64,000 nt of DNA from Streptomyces sp. NBC_00775 (lineage in GTDB: Bacteria; Actinomycetota; Actinomycetes; Streptomycetales; Streptomycetaceae): the NCBI RefSeq assembly GCF_036347135.1, contig NZ_CP108938.1, positions 7,874,001 through 7,938,000 of the forward strand. Direction: 5' to 3'. The notes under the pieces were generated by a model. The model did no database searches, was not told the DNA's origin, and saw only the letters and a list, made by a program, of their open reading frames with translations. The position numbers and the translations under genes were made by a program. This document shows, one piece after another, positions 58,292-64,000 of the stretch (position 1 is the stretch's first letter; every line of letters begins with the position of its first letter).

Positions 58292-59056
58292 ATGCCGACC
58301 AGCCCTTCCGCCAGTCCGCTACCAGCGCCCCGCACGGAACCCGACGGTTCAGCCGTCATCCGGGTCCTCAGCTACAACATCCGCTCCATGCGCGACGACA
58401 CCGCCGCACTCGCCCGCGTGATCACCGCCTGCGAACCGGACCTCGTCCTGATCCAAGAGGCCCCCCGCTTCTTCCGCTGGCGCAAGAAACTGGCAAGGCT
58501 CGCGGCCGCCTCCGGCCAGGTCATCCTCTCCGGCGGCGCCACGGCGGCCGGCCCCGCCCTCCTCTGCTCCCTGCGCGCCACGGTCGAGCGCACCGAGGAC
58601 GTCCTGCTCCCGCTCACCCCCGGCCAGCACCGCCGCGGCTTCGCCACCGCGGTCGTCCGCTTCGGAGGCGCCCGCCTCGGCGTCCTGAGCTGCCACCTCT
58701 CGCTGCGGCAGGACGAGCGGTACGAGCAGGGCGGCATGCTCCTCGACCGACTCGCTGGCCTCGGCACCCGGTACGCCGTCGCGGGCGGCGACCTCAACGA
58801 CCGCCCCGACGGGCGCACCTTCAAGCGCCTCGCCGCCGCCCTCCAGGACGGCTGGGCGACCCACCCGTGGGGCGCGGAGAACACCTCCGCGCACACCAAT
58901 CCCCACCAGCGCATCGACGCCATCTTCGCGACTGAGGGCGTGGAGGTCCTGGGGTGCGGGGTGCCGGTGGGTCTCCCGGGCGTGACGGAGACAGACCTGA
59001 GGGCGGCCACGGACCACCTGCCGGTCCTGGCCGCCCTCAGAGTGCCCGCGTCCTGA
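58292..59056 (+). CDS. Endonuclease/exonuclease/phosphatase-fold protein
   Basis: A 254-residue EEP-superfamily hydrolase. Motifs: LSYNIRSM (about 26-33), LVLIQEAP (metal Glu), LSCHLSLRQDERYEQG, VAGGDLNDRPDG, HQRIDAIFA and the C-terminal ATDHLPVLA (catalytic His). All residues of a working active site appear present; substrates could be nucleic acid or a phosphoester. The ATG at 58292 has no Shine-Dalgarno sequence and only a TACCGT 12 bases upstream, so the mRNA leader is very short. The larger frame from 58079 runs through the repeat and is rejected. Confidence 0.9.
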   Translation: MPTSPSASPLPAPRTEPDGSAVIRVLSYNIRSMRDDTAALARVITACEPDLVLIQEAPRFFRWRKKLARLAAASGQVILSGGATAAGPALLCSLRATVERTEDVLLPLTPGQHRRGFATAVVRFGGARLGVLSCHLSLRQDERYEQGGMLLDRLAGLGTRYAVAGGDLNDRPDGRTFKRLAAALQDGWATHPWGAENTSAHTNPHQRIDAIFATEGVEVLGCGVPVGLPGVTETDLRAATDHLPVLAALRVPAS

Positions 59057-59065
59057 GGCGGCGGG

Positions 59066-59857
59066 TCAGACCACCGCGCCCCGCCCCGGATCGTCCCCGT
59101 CCTCGTCGTCGGTCTTCATACGTGCCACCAGCGTGGCGAAGCCGCCGACGAAGCCGCCGATGCTGACGGTGGCGAGCCACCAGGTCATCTCCCAGCTGAG
59201 GAGGACGGCCAGCAGGAGCAGGATGGGTCCGCCGATGACACCGAGCCAGGCGAACTTGGCGGTGGTGTCGGCCTCCGGCAGCGGGGGCGGCTCGGGCGGT
59301 ACGAAGTGGCCCTCGTCGTCCTCGTCGAAGTCGTCCTCGGTGGGCTCGGGCGCCTGGTAGTCGCGCGGGCCCCCGACACCGGGTGCGAAGGCGATCGAGC
59401 TGCCGAGGGCCTTGCCCCCGGATCCGGACTCGGAACCGGAGCCGGAGCTGGAACCGGAGTCGGATCCGTCCCCGGACTCAGCAGCGTCCTTGATGTCCCT
59501 GCTATCCCCGTTGCCGCTGTTGCCGCCGTCGCCCCTGCCGCTCTTGTTGCCGCGGCCGGTCCCGTTGTCGCCGCCGTCGGTCCCGTCGTTCGTCTCCGGG
59601 TCGAGGAGCGCCAGGTCCTCGATCGACTTGAACGGTTTAGCGCCGGGCGGGTCCGGCGGCTCCTCGCCGTACCCGGCGACGATCGCCTGCCACGCGGCGT
59701 CCTCGTCGAAGGGCACGCTCTGCTCCTCCCCGAGAGTCGCGTCGAGAGTCGCGTCGAGAGGCTCACCGAGAGTCCCGTCGACGGACCCGTCGAGGGGCTC
59801 GCCGAGAGGTACGCCCTTCTCCTCGGAGTCGCCGCGCTCCGCGTCGTGCTCAGCCAC
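59066..59857 (-). CDS. Low-complexity acidic membrane protein, unknown function
   Basis: A 263-residue protein: an acidic N-terminus with a repeated GEPLDxTLD segment, a Gly/Ser/Asp-rich disordered stretch (about 90-150), then two adjoining transmembrane helices (about 200-245) and an acidic tail. It resembles streptomycete hypothetical proteins next to the esterase gene. The GTG at 59857 overlaps the end of the esterase gene by eight bases, so it is the second gene of that operon. Repeats in the DNA (GTCGAGAGTCGC units near 59740-59765) encode the N-terminal redundancy. Confidence 0.82.
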   Translation of the reverse strand: MAEHDAERGDSEEKGVPLGEPLDGSVDGTLGEPLDATLDATLGEEQSVPFDEDAAWQAIVAGYGEEPPDPPGAKPFKSIEDLALLDPETNDGTDGGDNGTGRGNKSGRGDGGNSGNGDSRDIKDAAESGDGSDSGSSSGSGSESGSGGKALGSSIAFAPGVGGPRDYQAPEPTEDDFDEDDEGHFVPPEPPPLPEADTTAKFAWLGVIGGPILLLLAVLLSWEMTWWLATVSIGGFVGGFATLVARMKTDDEDGDDPGRGAVV

Positions 59858-60659
59858 CGGTGGCCGTCCCTTCCTGCTGACCCACCTGACCCGCGTCGGA
59901 CTCCTTGCCGACGCCGGGCGCGAGCCGGGCGATGAACGCGTAGCTCTCCTCGAAGATCCGGTCCGCGTCGTGGTCCAACGTCGCGACGTGGTAGCTCTGT
60001 TCCAGCAGGATCTCCGTCACGTCCGTGGACGACACCCGGCTGAGGACGCGCGCCGAGTCGGCGGGGGACACCACATGGTCCTGGAGGCTGTGCAGCAGCA
60101 ATATCGGCTGGGTGACCTGCGGCAGATCGGCGTCGACGACCCCGAGGAGGTTCCGCAACGACTGCGCGGCGTGCAGCGGCACCCGGTCGTACCCGACCTC
60201 GTCCGCACCCTCCTTCGCGATGTCGCTCACGATTCCCTTGACCGACCGCACGAAGTGCCGGAGCACCGGGAGGGCGTGCGCGGCCGGACCATGCACCTTG
60301 TTCAGCGGGTTGACGACCACGATGCCGCTGACCTCGTCACCGTGCTTGGCCGCCAGCCGCAGGGTCAGCGCGGCGCCCATGGAGAGCCCGAAGACGAACA
60401 CCTGAGTGCACCGGTCCCGCAGGGCGCGAAGCTCGCGGTCCAGCTCCGCGTACCAGTCCTGCCAGCCGGTGAGCTGCATGTCCTCCCAGCGCGTGCCGTG
60501 TCCCGGCAGCAGCGGCAGCGCCACGGTCAGGCCGCGCTCGGCGAGATACTCCGCCCAGGGTCGCAGCGACTGCGGGGACCCGGTGAAACCGTGGCAGAGA
60601 AGGACGCCGACCTCTCCGCCCTCGTGGCGGAACGGCTCGGCTCCCGGAAGGACCGGCAC
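59850..60659 (-). CDS. Alpha/beta-hydrolase (Est30-type carboxylesterase)
   Basis: A 269-residue serine esterase/monoglyceride lipase-like enzyme. The oxyanion loop is LCHGFTGSPQSL (about 20-31), the nucleophile elbow GLSMGAA (Ser about 94), and the acid and His are in LHSLQDHVVSP and SYHVATLDHD. The GTG at 60659 (VPVLPGAEPFRHEGG) is chosen because AGGAGA lies six bases upstream and homologues I recall begin MPVLPGAEPF; the ATG at 60677 has no ribosome site. It is divergent from the acyltransferase gene across 155 bases, suggesting a lipid-metabolism theme. Confidence 0.92.
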   Translation of the reverse strand: MPVLPGAEPFRHEGGEVGVLLCHGFTGSPQSLRPWAEYLAERGLTVALPLLPGHGTRWEDMQLTGWQDWYAELDRELRALRDRCTQVFVFGLSMGAALTLRLAAKHGDEVSGIVVVNPLNKVHGPAAHALPVLRHFVRSVKGIVSDIAKEGADEVGYDRVPLHAAQSLRNLLGVVDADLPQVTQPILLLHSLQDHVVSPADSARVLSRVSSTDVTEILLEQSYHVATLDHDADRIFEESYAFIARLAPGVGKESDAGQVGQQEGTATGG

Positions 60660-60814
60660 CTTCGGTCTCCTGTTCATGAGGCGGACGGAACGGAACCCCC
60701 GAGGCTTCGAGGCGTACTTCACCGTACGCGACCGCACTGACACCGACCAGGGTCGTCGGGTCCTTTGACGGTGCTCCGGGTTAAGGTCTGATCGACGACA
60801 CAGGAGGCACTCGG

Positions 60815-61609
60815 TTGATCTACGGCGCTATGAAGTTTTCCATCGGAGGGCCACTGAAGCTCGCCTTCAGGCCCTGGGTGGAAGGCCTCGAGAACATCCC
60901 CGCCGAGGGCCCCGCCATTCTGGCGAGCAATCACCTGTCGTTCTCGGACTCGTTCTTCCTGCCCGCGGTCCTCGACCGCAAGGTGACCTTCATCGCGAAG
61001 GCCGAGTACTTCACGACGCCCGGCATCAAGGGCCGGATGACCGCCGCCTTCTTCAAGGGTGTCGGCCAGCTCCCGGTGGACCGCTCCGGCGCGCGCGGTG
61101 CGGGCGAGGCGGCGGTCAAGAGCGGTGTCGACGTCATCGAGCGCGGTGAGCTGTTCGGCATCTACCCGGAGGGCACGCGCTCGCCCGACGGCCGCCTCTA
61201 CCGCGGCAAGCCCGGCGGCCTCGCGCGCGTGGCGCTCGCCACCGGTGCGCCCGTCATCCCGGTCGCGATGATCGACACCGAGAAGATCCAGCCTCCGGGC
61301 AAGGTGATGCCCAAGCTGATGCGCCCGGGCATCCGCATCGGCAAGCCGCTGGACTTCAGCCGGTACATCGGCATGGAGCACGACCGTTTCGTGCTCCGCG
61401 CGGTGACCGACGAGGTCATGTACGAGATCATGAAGCTCTCCGGCCAGGAGTACGTCGACATCTACGCGACGGCCGCCAAGCGGCAGATCGCGGAGGCGGC
61501 GAAGGCCGACAAGGACGCGGAGAAGGCGGCGAAGGCCGCGCTCGCGCAAGCCGAGAAGCAGGCCGCCAAGGAAGCCGAGCAGGCGGAGAAGGAACGGTCC
61601 GGCTCCTAG
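60815..61609 (+). CDS. 1-acylglycerol-3-phosphate acyltransferase-like protein (PlsC family)
   Basis: A 264-residue lysophospholipid acyltransferase. Motifs are NHLSFSDSFFLP (HX4D, about 39-50), the acceptor-binding GIYPEGTRSPDG (about 114-125) and VIPVAMIDTE. The C-terminal 50 residues are a charged Ala/Lys/Glu helix. The start is TTG at 60815, with GGAGG seven bases upstream; the ATG at 60830 is an alternative. It corresponds in order to Rv2182c. It probably acylates lysophosphatidate or a mannolipid on the inner membrane face. Confidence 0.92.
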   Translation: MIYGAMKFSIGGPLKLAFRPWVEGLENIPAEGPAILASNHLSFSDSFFLPAVLDRKVTFIAKAEYFTTPGIKGRMTAAFFKGVGQLPVDRSGARGAGEAAVKSGVDVIERGELFGIYPEGTRSPDGRLYRGKPGGLARVALATGAPVIPVAMIDTEKIQPPGKVMPKLMRPGIRIGKPLDFSRYIGMEHDRFVLRAVTDEVMYEIMKLSGQEYVDIYATAAKRQIAEAAKADKDAEKAAKAALAQAEKQAAKEAEQAEKERSGS

Positions 61610-61686
61610 GCGCGTCCGTCTGGACGTGTGGGAGTGGACGGGGTGGGGGAGCGCCCCGGAGGCGAACGAGCCATAAGAGGGGGGCC

Positions 61687-62913
61687 ATGGCGAAGCGCGA
61701 AAGAGTCATGAGGATGTCGGTCGAGCAGCCGCTGTGGCGTGCGCTCACCGCGTACCGCGTGCTGACCATGCTGTACGCGATCGGCCTGTTCGCCACCGCG
61801 TACGACAAGTTCACCCGCCCCTGGGTGGCGATCGCGTTCTACGCACTGCTGTTCGTGTGGACCCTGGCGACCCTCCCCAGGGTCGCGAACGCGGCCAGCT
61901 GCACCAAGCGGTTCCTCACCGCGGACCTCACCATCGCGCTCGCCGGCATCCTGCTCACCCGGGTCGCCGACGCCTCCTCGCGGATAGAGGCCGGCGGCCC
62001 GACCCTGCCGTCGATATGGACCGCCGGCTCCGTCCTGGCCTTCGCGATCAAGGGCGGCTGGCGCTGGGCCGCCTTCGCCTCCACGCTCGTCGCCGCCGTC
62101 AACATCGTCGAGCGCGGTGCCCCGACCCGCGACACCGTGCACAACGTGATCCTCGTCTGGGTCGCCTCCATCGCCATCGGATACGTCGTCGAGGTCGCCC
62201 GCGCCTCGGAGCTCACCCTCGCCCGCGCCCTGGAGATCGAGGCCGCCACCCGCGAACGGGAGCGCCTGGCCCGCGACATCCACGACGGCGTACTCCAGGT
62301 CCTCGCCATGGTGCAGCGGCGCGCCTCCGCGCTCGGCGGCGAGGCGGCGGAGCTGGGCCGGATGGCCGGTGAGCAGGAGGTGGCGCTGCGCACGCTGGTC
62401 TCGGGCGGCCTGGTGCCCGTCTCCAGGGTGTCCGAGGACGCCGCGCTCGGCGCCGTCGTACGCGCGGTGGAGGAGCCGGACGACGACGAGGGCTCGGCGG
62501 ACCCCGTCGACCTGCGCGCCCTGCTCGCCCCGTACGCCACGGCGCGCGTCACCTTCTCCGAGCCGGGCTCCCCGGTCCCGCTTCCCCCGGCCGCCGCACG
62601 GGAGTTGGCCGCCGCCGTCGGTGCCGCCCTGGACAATGTCCGCAAGCACGTCGGCGAGGACGCCCGGGCCTGGATCCTGGTCGAGGACGAGCCGGACGAG
62701 GTGGTGGTGACCGTCCGCGACGACGGCCCCGGCATCCCGGAGGGCCGGCTCGCCCAGGCCGAGGGCGAGGGACGGCTCGGGGTGGCCCTGTCGATCCGCG
62801 GCCGGCTGCGCGACCTGGGCGGCACGGCGGAGCTGATCTCGGTCCCGGGCCAGGGCACGGAGGTCGAGCTGAAGGTACCGAAGGTTTCCCGGGGGAAGGC
62901 GGAACGGCGATGA
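61687..62913 (+). CDS. macS: MacS-type sensor histidine kinase
   Basis: A 408-residue kinase with five to six N-terminal membrane helices (about 15-175) and no extracytoplasmic sensor domain. Its HisKA_3 box is ERLARDIHDGVLQVLAMVQRR (phospho-His about 201). The ATPase domain has DNVRKHVGEDA, VRDDGPGIPEGRL and EGRLGVALSIRGRL. The order pfkA, response regulator, kinase, acyltransferase matches SCO2119-SCO2122 of S. coelicolor, where this pair is MacRS, a regulator of membrane-protein genes in morphogenesis (from memory). The signal is unknown, probably in the membrane. Confidence 0.93.
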   Translation: MAKRERVMRMSVEQPLWRALTAYRVLTMLYAIGLFATAYDKFTRPWVAIAFYALLFVWTLATLPRVANAASCTKRFLTADLTIALAGILLTRVADASSRIEAGGPTLPSIWTAGSVLAFAIKGGWRWAAFASTLVAAVNIVERGAPTRDTVHNVILVWVASIAIGYVVEVARASELTLARALEIEAATRERERLARDIHDGVLQVLAMVQRRASALGGEAAELGRMAGEQEVALRTLVSGGLVPVSRVSEDAALGAVVRAVEEPDDDEGSADPVDLRALLAPYATARVTFSEPGSPVPLPPAAARELAAAVGAALDNVRKHVGEDARAWILVEDEPDEVVVTVRDDGPGIPEGRLAQAEGEGRLGVALSIRGRLRDLGGTAELISVPGQGTEVELKVPKVSRGKAERR

Positions 62914-62932
62914 ACAAGACGGTGGGACGGCG

Positions 62933-63625
62933 ATGACGGAGGTCAAGGACGTGGCTGGGCAGGCCCCGATCAAGGTCATGGTGGTCGACGACCACCCCAT
63001 GTGGCGCGACGCCGTGGCGCGCGACCTGGCCGAGGCCGGCTTCGACGTGGTCGCCACCGCGGGGGACGGCGAGCAGGCGGTGCGCCGCGCCCAGGCCGCC
63101 GCGCCCGATGTCCTCGTGCTCGACCTGAACCTGCCCGCCAAGCCCGGCGTCCAGGTCTGCAAGGAGCTGGTCGGCGCCAACCCGGCCCTCCGTGTCCTGG
63201 TGCTGTCGGCCAGCGGCGAGCACGCGGACGTCCTGGAGGCGGTGAAGTCCGGTGCGACGGGCTACCTCCTCAAGTCGGCGTCCACGGAGGAACTGATCGA
63301 CGCGGTCCGCCGCACAGCCGTCGGCGACCCGGTGTTCACGCCGGGCCTCGCGGGCCTGGTCCTCGGCGAGTACCGCCGGCTGGCCTCCGAACCGGCCTCC
63401 GCCACGGGCACCGACGAGCCCAGGGCCCCTCAACTCACCGACCGCGAGACCGAGGTGCTCCGGCTGGTCGCCAAGGGCCTGAGCTACAAGCAGATAGCCG
63501 AGCGCCTGGTCATCTCCCACCGCACGGTCCAGAACCATGTGCAGAACACCCTGGGCAAGCTGCAACTCCACAACCGCGTCGAGCTGGTGCGCTACGCCAT
63601 AGAACGCGGCCTTGACGAGGCGTAA
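62933..63625 (+). CDS. macR: MacR-type response regulator
   Basis: A 230-residue NarL-family regulator: receiver (about 12-130) with VVDDHPMW, the phosphoacceptor in VLVLDLNLPAKPG, the conserved Ser in VLVLSASGE and Lys in LLKSAST. The LuxR helix-turn-helix at the C-terminus begins LTDRETEVLRLVAKGLSYKQ and recognises DNA through ISHRTVQNHVQNTLGKL. It follows the kinase by 19 bases. It should be phosphorylated by MacS; target genes are outside this window or unidentified. Confidence 0.95.
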   Translation: MTEVKDVAGQAPIKVMVVDDHPMWRDAVARDLAEAGFDVVATAGDGEQAVRRAQAAAPDVLVLDLNLPAKPGVQVCKELVGANPALRVLVLSASGEHADVLEAVKSGATGYLLKSASTEELIDAVRRTAVGDPVFTPGLAGLVLGEYRRLASEPASATGTDEPRAPQLTDRETEVLRLVAKGLSYKQIAERLVISHRTVQNHVQNTLGKLQLHNRVELVRYAIERGLDEA

Positions 63626-63720
63626 ACCTCACGCACCCCTCTTTCGAGTGAAGCCTCAGGCGAGGACGACTGATCAACACCCGCACAATTCACCGGAATT
63701 GACCTTCCGCACCATGCCGA

Positions 63721-63736
63721 AGTGACCTGGATCACT
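63721..63736. promoter_or_regulatory. Crp-like site upstream of pfkA
   Basis: AGTGACCTGGATCACT is an inverted repeat of the form GTGA-N6-TCAC, the classic Crp half-site pair, 46 bases before the pfkA start. It abuts TATTAG/TAGCGT (63736-63744), a possible -10 region. Confidence 0.6.
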
Positions 63737-63781
63737 ATTAGCGTGAGTCCCATCAGGCAACCGCGGCGAAGGGACTTTTCC

Positions 63782-64000
63782 ATGCGGGTCGGAGTACTGA
63801 CCGGAGGCGGCGACTGCCCCGGACTCAACGCCGTCATCCGGGGCATCGTCCGCAAGGGCGTGCAGGAGTACGGATACGACTTCGTCGGCTTCCGGGACGG
63901 CTGGCGCGGACCGCTCGAGAACGACACCGTCAGGCTGGACATCCCCGCCGTGCGCGGCATCCTGCCCCGCGGCGGCACCATCCTCGGCTCCTCACGCACC
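63782..64000 (+). CDS. pfkA: 6-phosphofructokinase (3' part beyond the window)
   Basis: The first 73 residues of a PfkA: MRVGVLTGGGDCPGLNAVIRG with the glycine-rich nucleotide/PPi site, then GFRDGWRGPLE and GGTILGSSRT. It phosphorylates fructose-6-phosphate; whether ATP or pyrophosphate is the donor cannot be judged from this fragment, although GGDCPGLNAVIRG is typical of actinobacterial ATP-type enzymes. The ATG at 63782 has AGGGA about eight bases upstream. A Crp-like palindrome lies in its promoter region. Confidence 0.95.
   Translation, partial: MRVGVLTGGGDCPGLNAVIRGIVRKGVQEYGYDFVGFRDGWRGPLENDTVRLDIPAVRGILPRGGTILGSSRT

Noticed and set aside
59400..59780. Repetitive GGAACCGGAGCCGG-type stretch as a CRISPR-like array
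   Set aside because: The repeats are short, imperfect and in frame; they encode a Ser/Gly/Asp-rich linker and a GEPLD repeat of one protein.
1..64000. tRNA, rRNA, prophage, integrase or toxin-antitoxin genes
   Set aside because: I scanned the gaps and annotated proteins and saw no tRNA cloverleaf ends, attachment-site duplications, phage structural genes or small toxin pairs. The region reads as stable core chromosome.

Overview
The window is about 72-73% GC with strong third-position G/C bias, GTG and occasional TTG starts, and many 4-base ATGA/GTGA gene overlaps. It carries the PspA, SAM-IV, bc1-aa3 and MacRS loci of a streptomycete, so it reads as core chromosome of a Streptomyces or close relative. 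The order cobS/cobT, erpA, adoK, ctaC, ctaE-qcrCAB, trpD, NlpC/P60, pimB-like, fadD15-like, SRPBCC, ArsA-like, acyltransferase also matches the Rv2182c-Rv2208 region of Mycobacterium tuberculosis as I remember it. This is therefore an ancient actinobacterial neighbourhood with streptomycete insertions. I see no insertion sequences, tRNA or rRNA genes, CRISPR array or prophage.

Region by region. 1-5.6 kb: a four-gene polysaccharide locus (partial Agd3-type deacetylase, PelF-type glycosyltransferase, large membrane protein, spherulin-4-type glycosidase-like protein). It resembles both the bacterial Pel and the fungal galactosaminogalactan gene sets and is the most system-like locus here. 5.6-14.3 kb: late cobalamin assembly (cobS, cobT, and cobU fused to a metallo-beta-lactamase-like domain) interleaved with a lysyl-phosphatidylglycerol synthase-like gene, a rhomboid-like gene and a methyltransferase. 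14.4-20.8 kb: envelope-stress genes (PDZ serine protease lipoprotein, PspA and its partner) and a NarL-type two-component pair. 20.9-27.5 kb: nadA, erpA, adoK and a cysteine desulfurase-TusA fusion (NAD, Fe-S, nucleoside and sulfur metabolism).

27.8-37.2 kb: the aerobic respiratory supercomplex in two operons, ctaC-ctaD-ctaF and ctaE-qcrC-qcrA-qcrB. An L,D-transpeptidase and a small receiver-like protein lie between them. 37.4-40.2 kb: trpD, then a SAM-IV riboswitch controlling a class V aminotransferase. 40.4-49 kb: AsnC-type RAM protein, rhomboid protease, NYN-domain protein, two tandem NlpC/P60 peptidoglycan hydrolases, a metallopeptidase lipoprotein and a PadR/MATE pair with a palindromic operator. 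49-57 kb: mannosyltransferases, long-chain acyl-CoA ligase, phosphoesterase, SRPBCC protein, ArsA-like ATPase. 57-64 kb: ROK glucokinase, nuclease-fold protein, esterase, acyltransferase, MacRS two-component system and the start of 6-phosphofructokinase with a Crp-like site.

Two global features stand out. A dispersed G/C-rich palindromic repeat with a G-run tail occurs in at least eight intergenic spots. At least nine genes have a -10-like hexamer 6-8 bases before the start codon and no Shine-Dalgarno sequence, as expected for leaderless transcripts.
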